Assembly: GCA_035493895.1 (NCBI GenBank) | Contig: DATJHM010000122.1 | Location: forward strand, 1 to 33,021 | Source of the DNA: DATJHM01 sp035493895 | GTDB lineage: Bacteria > Chloroflexota > Ktedonobacteria > Ktedonobacterales > Ktedonobacteraceae | DNA: 33,021 nucleotides | Reading direction: 5' to 3' | Shown here: one piece after another, positions 23,435 to 30,790 of the stretch | Numbering within the stretch: position 1 is the first letter of the stretch | Layout: every line of letters begins with the position of its first letter | Notes under the pieces: model-generated | What the model saw: the letters and a program-made list of their open reading frames with translations, nothing else | Told to the model about the DNA's origin: nothing | Database searches by the model: none | Made by a program: the position numbers and the translations under genes

Positions 23435-24160
23435 CTATTGGAAGAGGGTGGCAGCGGAGAAATATTGGCTTAAATAGCCGAACAGATTGAAAAGAATCAT
23501 GAGCCCGACGATGATCAGCAGAATGCCTGTGAAAATTTCGATTTTCCCCAGGTGCGGCTTGAGCCATGTGAGCAGGCGGCTGACCTGATTGAGCCCCAGA
23601 CCGAGCAACAAGAACGGCACCCCCAATCCCAGTGAGTAGAAGAGCAGCAAGGTGACGCCTGAACGCAGGGTTGCTGTGTTGGCCGCTAAGACGAGTATCG
23701 ATCCAAGGATAGGCCCGATGCAGGGGGTCCAGGCAAAGCCAAAGATAATTCCTATCAGAAGCGAGGCTGGATAGCTGGGTCGCGATGCCTGAAAGTGAAA
23801 GCGTTTCTGCATATAAAGAAATGGTAATTTGAAAATGCCTGCTATATGCAGTCCAATGACAATAAGTATGACACCTCCCACCTGTCGCAATACGAACTGA
23901 TTGGCTTTGAGGACACTTCCTAAGGAACTGGCACTGGCTCCTAATGCGACAAATGCGAGCGTAAAGCCCAGGACAAATGTTGCGGCATGGAGGAAGGTAA
24001 CCAGGCGTGTCTCGTAGCTGCTCTTGCTATCGGCCTGGTGGATGCTCTGTCCAACGAGCTGGGCCAGGTAGATGGGCACGAGTGGTAGGACGCATGGTGA
24101 GAGAAAAGATGCCAGTCCGGCCAGAAATGCGATCCCCAGGCCAAGTTGTGATACGCTCAT
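23435..24160 (-). CDS. ccdA: CcdA-type thiol-disulfide transmembrane transporter
   Basis: A 241-residue protein with six hydrophobic helices, the CcdA/DsbD-transmembrane family. The paired cysteines lie in LSPCVLPLVPIYLAQLVG (Cys23) and WTPCIGPILGS (Cys147), the redox pair that carries electrons from cytosolic thioredoxin to the outside, for cytochrome c maturation or rescue of extracytoplasmic thiols. Its length is that of stand-alone CcdA, without the DsbD periplasmic domains. No thioredoxin-like (ResA/CcmG) gene is adjacent. ATG 24160 has AGGAG about 13 bases upstream, rather far. It has its own good promoter at 24200-24228. It converges on the RsrA-like gene, so a redox theme is plausible. 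Confidence 0.93.
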   Translation of the reverse strand: MSVSQLGLGIAFLAGLASFLSPCVLPLVPIYLAQLVGQSIHQADSKSSYETRLVTFLHAATFVLGFTLAFVALGASASSLGSVLKANQFVLRQVGGVILIVIGLHIAGIFKLPFLYMQKRFHFQASRPSYPASLLIGIIFGFAWTPCIGPILGSILVLAANTATLRSGVTLLLFYSLGLGVPFLLLGLGLNQVSRLLTWLKPHLGKIEIFTGILLIIVGLMILFNLFGYLSQYFSAATLFQ

Positions 24161-24199
24161 GATGGTCTATTTTCTCCTACATATAGGCTGTCTCTTTAT

Positions 24200-24228
24200 A
24201 GTATAGGGCTTGCTATTGTGTTGTGCAA
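24200..24228 (-). promoter_or_regulatory. Promoter of ccdA
   Basis: On the minus strand TTGCAC (24228-24223), exactly 17 bases, then TATACT (24205-24200). Initiation near 24193 gives a leader of about 33 bases. It starts just past the end of the upstream HEAT gene, so ccdA can be expressed independently. Confidence 0.7.
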
Positions 24229-24254
24229 CCTCCCTGGCTCAGATTATCGCTTTT

Positions 24255-25838
24255 TCAGCGCCCTTCGCGTTTTCTGGCTTTTTGTTTCTGCTTGAGAAGC
24301 ACCTGGGCTGCCTGGTTGAGATGGCGTGTGGAGCGCAATATGGGATTATTAAAACCTGCAAGCTCTTGTATCACATAGGAGATAATGTCATCTTCCGGAG
24401 TCATCATCTGGGCCAGAGCATTGAGAGCAGTCTCTGCAACATATTCATCGCTGTCAAGCAAGGTCTGCATAAGCTCAGGAATGGCCCAGCGCGCGCTGGT
24501 TTGTCCGCAGACGAAGGCCACGCATGCTCTGACGCCACTGTCTGGATCATGCAGCAAGTTTAGCAGGCGTGCGTGAAAATTGCTGACACTTGCGAGCTGT
24601 TTGTCGAACATGCATAACAGCTCTATGGTGCGCTGTCTGACCCAGGCGCTGGGATCGTCCAGCAACAAAAACAGGGAGCCATCCTGGATAATTGCCTGGC
24701 TAATATCGTGCCAGGCTTGCTTTCTTCGCTGAATATGCGCTTGCCAGAGAAGATAGGCCAGAGAGTCCAGGGCCGTGATCTGGGCCTCCTCCCGATGCTG
24801 TTGCACAGCTTTGAGGAGCCAGCGTACGACGGTAGAGCGCATTTTCGCGTGAAGCGCTCCCTGGAGAAGGCGCAAGCTTTCCAGCGCTTCAAGGTGTCCT
24901 GGATGTTCGTGGGAGAGAACGAGGGTGCCCAGAACGGCGGTGACAAATTCTCCTCCGCAGGCGGCCAGCGTGCAGCAGGCCTGCCGTCGCAATGCTGGTA
25001 CTTCGCTCTGGAGCAAGGGCAACAAACGCATGGGCAGCGAGAGATGGCGCATTTTTCGACGCAGGTCGCCTCGCCGAGCCATTTCTTCCAGAGCACTGAG
25101 GACGACGATTTGTAGTTGAGGATCGTTCTGCCAGAGGAGTTCGCTGACAATCGGAATGAGGGCCGGTTGGGCGATTTTGCTCAAGGCATGTGCGGCGTGG
25201 AAGGCGATATCGATATTATAATCACGCAAGGCGACGAGCAAATGTTCTGTGATGCGGACATGCTCTTCGGCTGTAAGCCTGAATGGTAGCTCGGTTGCAA
25301 GGATGAACAAGGCGGCTTTGCGGGCCTCTATAGGTGAAAATGGCTTCATCAGTTGGAGAAGGGCTTCCAGACCGATACTTTCACCGCTGACAAGCAAGGC
25401 GTATGAGGCACTGAGACGAATAGGATATTCTTCGTGCTCTTGCTGATGGTGACGCAGCTCGTCTAACGTTTCAGCGCTTAGCGCCTTGCGTCCCGCATAG
25501 ATTGCCAGAGCCATGGCGGCGGCATAGCGTGCTGTTGTCCAGGGAAGTGTCAGTCCCTGTCGTAGTAGATTTTCGTTGTTCGCATCTGCCTCGAGGATGC
25601 TGATCCAGAGGACAGGTCCGGCTGGCTGTTTCAGTTCTGGATGATAGAGGAGGTCGCTCAGGCTGAGTGAAAGCTTTTTGCTCAAGTGTAAGAGCAGACG
25701 ACTGCAATGTTCATATTGGGGAGGCCACCATGGCCACGCAGGTGTCGTAATTTCAGGATAGCTGCTCAAGGTCATGAGGATCAGCGGCAGGACCTCAGGA
25801 CCCTGTCGTGCCAGGCGACGTGTCGCGCGTATGCGCAT
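24255..25838 (-). CDS. HEAT-repeat protein; 5-prime end probably frameshifted
   Basis: A 527-residue all-helical protein of HEAT/armadillo-like repeats. Examples are RLSASYALLVSGESIGLEAL, AFHAAHALSKIAQPALIPIV, VRACVAFVCGQTSARWAIPE and VAETALNALAQMMTPEDDII. Such solenoids are scaffolds and have no catalytic site. No signal peptide or membrane helix is seen. The annotated ATG 25838 has no Shine-Dalgarno, and the same frame upstream stays open and protein-like for over 25 codons (VPQLHREQIQAALALLLG) without any ATG, GTG or TTG. An ATG with AGGAAA upstream lies at 25912-25910, one frame off; see findings. It follows the Ser/Thr kinase on the same strand by about 300 bases and may be cotranscribed with it. 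Function is unknown. Confidence 0.85.
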   Translation of the reverse strand: MRIRATRRLARQGPEVLPLILMTLSSYPEITTPAWPWWPPQYEHCSRLLLHLSKKLSLSLSDLLYHPELKQPAGPVLWISILEADANNENLLRQGLTLPWTTARYAAAMALAIYAGRKALSAETLDELRHHQQEHEEYPIRLSASYALLVSGESIGLEALLQLMKPFSPIEARKAALFILATELPFRLTAEEHVRITEHLLVALRDYNIDIAFHAAHALSKIAQPALIPIVSELLWQNDPQLQIVVLSALEEMARRGDLRRKMRHLSLPMRLLPLLQSEVPALRRQACCTLAACGGEFVTAVLGTLVLSHEHPGHLEALESLRLLQGALHAKMRSTVVRWLLKAVQQHREEAQITALDSLAYLLWQAHIQRRKQAWHDISQAIIQDGSLFLLLDDPSAWVRQRTIELLCMFDKQLASVSNFHARLLNLLHDPDSGVRACVAFVCGQTSARWAIPELMQTLLDSDEYVAETALNALAQMMTPEDDIISYVIQELAGFNNPILRSTRHLNQAAQVLLKQKQKARKREGR

Positions 25839-25986
25839 TTCATGGCTTGTTTCAGGACCAAGTAAGAGCGCCAGGGCTGCCTGGATCTGTTCCCGGTGAA
25901 GCTGTGGTACATGGTTATTTCCTGAACGCCTGCTTTCCGATTGATACAGTGGTTGTTTCCTATTGATAGTTTGCTATAGCTCTGTA

Positions 25987-26008
25987 GGTATTTCTTGAGA
26001 AAAATACC
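25987..26008 (-). other. Hairpin between the Ser/Thr kinase and HEAT genes
   Basis: GGTATTT (25987-25993) and AAATACC (26002-26008) form a perfect 7-base stem with an 8-base loop. It has no T-run on either side. The 304-base stretch 25839-26142 otherwise holds the unannotated coding-like extension of the HEAT gene (25839-25913) and no other gene I can support. Confidence 0.3.
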
Positions 26009-26142
26009 CCTTGCTTTAGTTATAGCTTGTGCTCCAAATATCATAGGTTTTTGCCTCTCTCTTGCCAAAAAACGGAGCATATATGTGTCTCCAGGAGCAA
26101 TGCCATATTGGTTGTCTGGGAAGAGCGTGTGTGCTGTAAATG

Positions 26143-27270
26143 TTATGTGCGCCGTGTGAGACGACGAAAGACGGTCCAGAGTCCCCGATTTTTTTGTATA
26201 AATTCTAAGGGGACCGTTTTGATTTCATCGGGATGAACTTTCTCGGGTATTGCAGGGAAACGGGTCGCGTCCGAGGTGTTGGTATCTGGTTTGCCTGAGA
26301 TAATGGCGTCTCGTGAAATTGGCCCGGAAAGCTGTTGCCCGACCGGGGGATCCAGGTAACGTGGTCTCTGGGCTGATGGTCGTTTGGGAGGCTGGACGGT
26401 GGTTGTGCGCATGACCCGTGACTGCTGAAGATGGGCATCTGGATGTGGCAGATTGAGGTCGCGCAATGCCCGTGCCATATCGCTTGCCTGGTTGTAGCGC
26501 TGATCGCGGTCCAGGGAGAGTGCCGTCAGGATCACGTGTTCGAGTTCGGGCGCGATCAGCGGATTGTAGTAGCGTGGTGGTCGTGGATTGCCCTGTACGA
26601 TGTTCTGGGTCAGGATGGGCATACTTCTTCCTTGAAATGGTCGTTGTCCACTGACCATTTCGTAGAGTACGACGCCAAGGGCGTAGATATCGCTGCGATT
26701 ATCCAGCGTTTGCCCCCAGATTTGTTCAGGCGAAGAATAATAGATGCTGCCAACCAGTGTTTTTGCGACAGTGATGCGTTGTAAGCCAGTTGCGCGTGCC
26801 AGGCCGAAATCCATGACCTTGATTTTGCCCCAGCGATCCAGCATGAGGTTTTCGGGTTTGATATCGCGGTGAATGACATTGCGCTCAATATAGGCTGCAT
26901 GGAGGGCATCCGCAATCTGCGCCGCGTATTCGCTGGCGAGATGTTGCGGCACCATGCCGTCCAGATGGAGCAGGCTGGAGAGAGTGGGTCCTTCTACAAA
27001 TTCCATTACGAAATAGAGAAGGTTTTGTTGCTGGCCTGCATCATAAATATGCACAATATTTGGATGGTTCAGGCCCGCAATAATCTGCGCTTCACGAATA
27101 AAACGTGCGACATAGGTTGCATCGCGTGCCAACGATTTGGGGAGCACTTTAATAGCGACTTCCCTTTGTAATGCGAGCTGTTTCCCACGATAGACGACCC
27201 CCATGGAACCACGCCCAACCTCTTCAATCAGCGTATAGCCGCCGAGTGTCCGCCCTGCCAATTCATTCAT
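26143..27270 (-). CDS. Soluble Ser/Thr protein kinase (PknB-like catalytic domain)
   Basis: A Hanks-type kinase of 375 residues from ATG 27270 (MNELAGRTLGGYTL), or 396 from ATG 27333. All motifs are intact: glycine loop VGRGSMGVVYRG, ATP lysine in REVAIKVL, HRDIKPENLM, MDFGLARA and the activation segment ending GSIYYSSPEQIWG, followed by DIYALGVVLYEM. About 110 residues after the kinase domain are Pro/Arg/Thr-rich and look disordered. There is no membrane helix, unlike the other two kinases in the window, so it is cytosolic. I prefer 27270: the only strong Shine-Dalgarno (AAAGGAG) lies inside the longer N-terminus and drives a mini-ORF whose TGA overlaps this ATG. It lies downstream of the sigma-70 gene, with its own putative promoter. 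Confidence 0.9.
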   Translation of the reverse strand: MNELAGRTLGGYTLIEEVGRGSMGVVYRGKQLALQREVAIKVLPKSLARDATYVARFIREAQIIAGLNHPNIVHIYDAGQQQNLLYFVMEFVEGPTLSSLLHLDGMVPQHLASEYAAQIADALHAAYIERNVIHRDIKPENLMLDRWGKIKVMDFGLARATGLQRITVAKTLVGSIYYSSPEQIWGQTLDNRSDIYALGVVLYEMVSGQRPFQGRSMPILTQNIVQGNPRPPRYYNPLIAPELEHVILTALSLDRDQRYNQASDMARALRDLNLPHPDAHLQQSRVMRTTTVQPPKRPSAQRPRYLDPPVGQQLSGPISRDAIISGKPDTNTSDATRFPAIPEKVHPDEIKTVPLEFIQKNRGLWTVFRRLTRRT

Positions 27271-27314
27271 AGGATCGCGGCAATGGCTTTCTCTGCTTTC
27301 AGCGTTGAGAGCAT
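27267..27314 (-). CDS. 15-residue upstream ORF coupled to the kinase start
   Basis: ATG 27314-27312 follows AAAGGAG by about nine bases and encodes MLSTLKAEKAIAAIL. The TGA at 27269-27267 overlaps the kinase ATG (27270-27268) as ATGA, the classic translational-coupling arrangement. The same bases are in-frame codons of the longer kinase start at 27333, so only one interpretation can hold. The peptide shows no regulatory codon run. Confidence 0.4.
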   Translation of the reverse strand: MLSTLKAEKAIAAIL

Positions 27315-27568
27315 TGTCGCCTGCTCCTTTCATAGGACTAAATGTTTATGTCATACGAATGCTTACTTTTTTGGTGCGATTTAGAGATAAAAATAGGTGA
27401 CGAAGAAACGCAAATTGAAGGTGATACTTGCGCCATTCGTCGTGTTACGTAATGTACAACAGTGTATATCGCAATGCACTCACACGTTCTCCCACTAGAT
27501 GTATGCATAATAATGCGTCTATATACTATGCCTTAAGAAGACCGACCTCACGAAAAGCCGGTATAGAT

Positions 27569-27577
27569 AGTATAACA
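27569..27577 (-). promoter_or_regulatory. Extended -10 promoter of the soluble kinase gene
   Basis: On the minus strand TGTTATACT (27577-27569) is an extended -10 without a clear -35. Initiation near 27562 would give a leader of about 250 bases before the mini-ORF. The leader has several short self-complementary stretches (for example GCAT/ATGC near 27514-27525) but no riboswitch I recognise. The 352-base gap 27334-27685 otherwise contains the inverted repeat at 27618. Confidence 0.45.
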
Positions 27578-27617
27578 GTAATGCTATTCTACAGGATAGG
27601 GTGGGATGTGGAAAGGG

Positions 27618-27662
27618 CTACTTATATGGCGAGAAGCATAGTACTTCTCGCCATATAAGTAG
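27618..27662. repeat. Perfect 19-bp inverted repeat after the sigma-70 gene
   Basis: CTACTTATATGGCGAGAAG (27618-27636) pairs perfectly with CTTCTCGCCATATAAGTAG (27644-27662) around a 7-base loop, 23 bases past the sigma gene stop. In minus-strand RNA the stem is followed by CCCTTTCC, not a clean U-run. It probably ends or protects the sigma mRNA; a protein-binding site is an alternative. Confidence 0.85.
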
Positions 27663-27685
27663 TGACTGTTGCATGACATGCGCGT

Positions 27686-28609
27686 TTAGTCGAGGTAATC
27701 TTTGAGAATACGGCTTGCTTGTGGATGGCGTAATTTGCGGATGGCCCGCTCTTCGATCTGACGGACTCGCTCACGAGTCACTTTCAGTTTTTTGCCGACT
27801 TCTTCTAAAGTATGGTCGTGGTCATCGACCAGACCGAAACGCAATTCAATCACCTGTCGTTCGCGTACAGTAAGCTGTCCCAGGACCTTGCGGATCTCTT
27901 CGCGTAGCAGTTGCTGATCCGTGATTTCGGATGGTCCTTTCTCGCGCATATCTTCGATGATGTCTCCAAGCGTATTTTCTTCTTCTTCAGACAAGGGAGC
28001 ATCGAGCGAGAAGACCTTCTCGGCCCAGATTAAGAGTTCACTGACGCGTTCTGCGGTCATACCCAGGCGTTGTCCGATGGCTTCTGAGGTGGGTTCGCGT
28101 CCCAGTTCCTGATAGAGTTGTCTGGTAGTACGTTTGACACGCATCACTTCTTCCATAATATAGACAGGGAGGCGTACGACGCGTGTGCCCTCAAGGATTG
28201 CCCTCGTGATGGCCTGCTTAATCCACCAGGTAGCATACGTTGAGAAGCGGAAGCCTTTCCGATAGTCAAATTTGGTTACTGCGCGGATGAGGCCAATATT
28301 GCCTTCACCGATCAAATCTTCGAGAGAAAGGCCCTGACCAACATATTTTTTGGCGATGCTTACTACTAGTCGCAGATTTGCCTCAATAAGATGGTTTCGG
28401 GCATCCCTATCTCCGTGTTCTGCGTTTTCTGCCAGGCGCGACTCGCTTGCAGCGGAAAGCAGGGGAATACGAGAAATCTCGCGCAGGTAGAGGCGTAAGC
28501 TGTCGCTTTGCGCCAGACTACTGAGGTCTGCTTCCTGTACTGTTTCGCGTTCGTGGTCAGCCGCTTTATCACGGTTATGTTCTGCATCAAACATCACATT
28601 TCGTTCCAA
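27686..28609 (-). CDS. RNA polymerase sigma-70 factor, primary/group 2 type
   Basis: A 307-residue sigma factor with regions 1.2 to 4.2 and no region 1.1. DSLRLYLREISRIPLLSA is region 1.2, and NLRLVVSIAKKYVGQGLSLE leads into GNIGLIRAVTKFDYRKGFRF, STYATWWIKQAITRAI (regions 2.1-2.4). Region 3 contains RLPVYIMEEVMRVKR, and region 4.2 HTLEEVGKKLKVTRERVRQI and EERAIRKLRHP. The short form suggests a group 2 (stationary-phase or stress) factor, or a minimal housekeeping one; the window cannot decide. The first codon at 28609 is TTG with a weak GAGAG seven bases away; ATG 28594 with GGAAC is an alternative giving 302 residues. It has a good promoter (28665-28692) and a 19-bp hairpin after the stop. 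Confidence 0.95.
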   Translation of the reverse strand: MERNVMFDAEHNRDKAADHERETVQEADLSSLAQSDSLRLYLREISRIPLLSAASESRLAENAEHGDRDARNHLIEANLRLVVSIAKKYVGQGLSLEDLIGEGNIGLIRAVTKFDYRKGFRFSTYATWWIKQAITRAILEGTRVVRLPVYIMEEVMRVKRTTRQLYQELGREPTSEAIGQRLGMTAERVSELLIWAEKVFSLDAPLSEEEENTLGDIIEDMREKGPSEITDQQLLREEIRKVLGQLTVRERQVIELRFGLVDDHDHTLEEVGKKLKVTRERVRQIEERAIRKLRHPQASRILKDYLD

Positions 28610-28664
28610 GTGCTTACTCTCTTCTCCTGCAACAAGTACGTAAGATCAGTTTTAGTCTTGGTTT

Positions 28665-28692
28665 ATTGTATCATACGTATGGGTGATTGCAA
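28665..28692 (-). promoter_or_regulatory. Promoter of the sigma-70 gene
   Basis: On the minus strand TTGCAA (28692-28687), 16 bases, then TACAAT (28670-28665) preceded by TGA, an extended -10. Initiation would be near 28658. The 334-base gap 28610-28943 has, on its kinase side, a T-rich tract (28720-28800) and no convincing promoter for the plus-strand kinase at 28944. Confidence 0.6.
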
Positions 28693-28943
28693 GCAAGTTT
28701 TTCTGTGTTCTCGCTATACAACATTTTTTTTGTTTGGCTTATTTCTTTTTTCGGCTCTTTTTTGCGCTGTCAATAGATCTGACGGCTTCTTTTTGTTCTT
28801 GCTTGCGGATCTCTTCGTTGCTCTTTCTCTGAGAGAATGGCGATAGTCTCTGTCTGTAACTTCACGTATGCTGTAGCGTAAATAGATGTATACGTTCTAC
28901 AATGGTTAGTTCTCTGGCATGAAGGTACCCAGAAAGGATTTTT

Positions 28944-30638
28944 ATGGGCTTGCCATCTGCACTCCCACCGGGTACGACGGTTGGTGGTCATTATACTATT
29001 GGAAATCTGATGAATAATGGTGGCTTTGGTGCGGTGTATCGCGGCATCGATCTGAGTGAAGGCCAGCGACCCTGTGCGATCAAAGAGACCTATGATGTGA
29101 CACCTGCGGCGAGGCGTCGTGCATTGTTGGAGGCGAGTGTGCTCTTCACGGTGAGGAGCAAACAGCTTCCCGAGGTGTATGATGCCTTTGAGAGTAATGG
29201 GCGCTTCTATCTGGTGATGCAATTGATTGAGGGCCAGGACCTTTTGCAGGTGCTTCGTGCTCGTGTGGGAAATGTGCCTCTGGGTGAGCAGGCTCCTTTC
29301 CAACTCTCGCAGGGACCTTGCAGCGAGCAAGAGGTTTTGACGTGGCTACTTCCTATTATGGAGGTATTGCAGGAACTGCATAGTCGCAATCCTCCGATTA
29401 TGCATCGTGATATTAAGCCCGCCAATATTATTTTGACGCCTGATCAGAGGACGGTGCTGGTTGATTTTGGCCTCACCAGGCTCTATGATCCAAATGTCAG
29501 TACGCAAACGCTGGGTCGTGCTGTAACGCCGGGTTTTAGTCCGCTAGAACAATATGTTGGTGGGACCAATCCCCAATCTGACCTCTATTCGCTGGCGGCC
29601 ACGATGTATCTCCTGTTGACCAATCGGTTGCCTCCTGCGGCAACGAGCAGGACGCCACAGGATGGCCTGCTTCCACCTCGCCAGTTGAATCCGGCTCTCT
29701 CGCCTCGAATGGAGCAAGCTCTATTGAAAGCACTGTCGCTCCATGCGGATCAACGTTTCCAGAGTATGCGTGAGTTTGCGCAGGCCGTACGTGAGCCAAC
29801 ATTTACGGCATTCGCTGATCGGACGGTGCCGCTGGTTTTGCCTGGTGTACCGGACATGCCGTCACCGTCACCGCTCCCGCCAACGACGCCGGTCCAGGCG
29901 CAAAAGCCGAGTTCGGCTGGCACTGTGGCGGCCACGCAGGCTGTTTCTCCCGACTCTCGTACGTATCAGGCGGCCCAACCACCTGTTCGGCCGGGTCAGA
30001 AAAATCCAGCTCAGGACTCTCGTACGTATCAGGCGGTCCAACCACCTGTTACTACCGCCCGTTCGGGGCAAACGAATACTGCTCAGATGTCGGTCCCCTA
30101 TGCGGCTTCAGCGCGGCCGTTGCCGGGCTCGTTTGGACAGGGCTGTTTATGGGGATTGATGCAGGGTGTGCTGGGGGCGGTGCTGGTGCTGGCGATGCGT
30201 CAGGAATGGTCGTTCTATCTGGCAACAGTGATGGGGGGTGGTTTCTACGTCCTGGCGGGCTTTCTGACCGCGCATCGAGGTGGTTCGCCCTGGCGTGGTG
30301 TCTGGGCGGGCTACTGGTCTGGCATCAGCAGTACCGTGATGTTCTGGATTGTGCTCTGGATTGGACTACTCTTTCGGGCCGCGCAGTATCTTCAGGAGAT
30401 GCATACAGGCAATCGGAATCCGCTGGCTTCTGGCGATTTTCGGCGCGCGCTTGATGCTGTGTCTCCGCAGTATCCCCCCGTCTATACGTTTTTGCCTCAT
30501 CAACCGGACTGGATCAATTTTCTCGTGCTACTGGGTGGTGGTCTGCTTATCGCGATGATTCTGGGGGGGTATGGTGGGAGTCTTGGGCGGAGACGTTTTA
30601 AAGCGAAGCTGGGGCACAAGCAAAACGTGAAAGCCTGA
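28944..30638 (+). CDS. Ser/Thr protein kinase with polytopic C-terminal membrane domain
   Basis: A 564-residue Hanks-type kinase. The glycine loop reads NNGGFGAVYRG, where the first Gly of GxGxxG is Asn. The ATP lysine is Lys47 (PCAIKE), the catalytic loop HRDIKPANII has His154 and Asp156, and the metal motif is DFG at Asp174. The activation segment is TPGFSPLEQYVGG. A Pro/Gln/Thr-rich linker (about 285-390) includes two 21-residue repeats starting DSRTYQA. The last 170 residues hold four hydrophobic helices (for example VLGAVLVLAM, ATVMGGGFYVLAGFL, VMFWIVLWIGLLF, FLVLLGGGLLIAMILGG) rather than one helix plus an outer sensor. ATG 28944 has AAAGGA five bases upstream. It is divergent from the sigma-70 gene. 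Substrates are unknown; the membrane part may sense or anchor. Confidence 0.92.
   Translation: MGLPSALPPGTTVGGHYTIGNLMNNGGFGAVYRGIDLSEGQRPCAIKETYDVTPAARRRALLEASVLFTVRSKQLPEVYDAFESNGRFYLVMQLIEGQDLLQVLRARVGNVPLGEQAPFQLSQGPCSEQEVLTWLLPIMEVLQELHSRNPPIMHRDIKPANIILTPDQRTVLVDFGLTRLYDPNVSTQTLGRAVTPGFSPLEQYVGGTNPQSDLYSLAATMYLLLTNRLPPAATSRTPQDGLLPPRQLNPALSPRMEQALLKALSLHADQRFQSMREFAQAVREPTFTAFADRTVPLVLPGVPDMPSPSPLPPTTPVQAQKPSSAGTVAATQAVSPDSRTYQAAQPPVRPGQKNPAQDSRTYQAVQPPVTTARSGQTNTAQMSVPYAASARPLPGSFGQGCLWGLMQGVLGAVLVLAMRQEWSFYLATVMGGGFYVLAGFLTAHRGGSPWRGVWAGYWSGISSTVMFWIVLWIGLLFRAAQYLQEMHTGNRNPLASGDFRRALDAVSPQYPPVYTFLPHQPDWINFLVLLGGGLLIAMILGGYGGSLGRRRFKAKLGHKQNVKA
29952..30050 (+). repeat. Two 36-bp direct repeats in the kinase linker
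   Basis: Positions 29952-29987 and 30015-30050 are identical except for one C-to-T change, with a 63-base period (21 codons). They encode DSRTYQAAQPPV and DSRTYQAVQPPV. The near-identity at synonymous positions points to a recent duplication of a Ser/Thr/Tyr-bearing linker unit. Confidence 0.85.
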
Positions 30639-30790
30639 ACTGGCTAAGCCATATGGGCTAAGGTACGAAGAGGCGGCTTCTATCCAGGCTTGACCGTTCA
30701 TGATACGATCAATGCTACAAAACTGTTATTCGATCAGAATCGCTTCTTCTCTAGTCCAGTTTGTTTGTTTAAGGAAGGTAGGCTAGGTAG

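Noticed and set aside
25781..26080. 99-codon minus-strand frame overlapping the HEAT gene start
   Set aside because: Most of it is not protein-like. Only its internal ATG at 25912 matters, as the likely displaced start of the HEAT gene.
27428..27658. 76-codon plus-strand frame between the kinase and sigma-70 genes
   Set aside because: It runs through the inverted repeat and the opposite-strand promoter, with no Shine-Dalgarno and no protein-like pattern.
28508..28846. 112-codon plus-strand frame over the start of the sigma-70 gene
   Set aside because: It overlaps the sigma coding sequence and a T-rich tract that yields Phe/Leu runs; composition is an artefact of poly-T.
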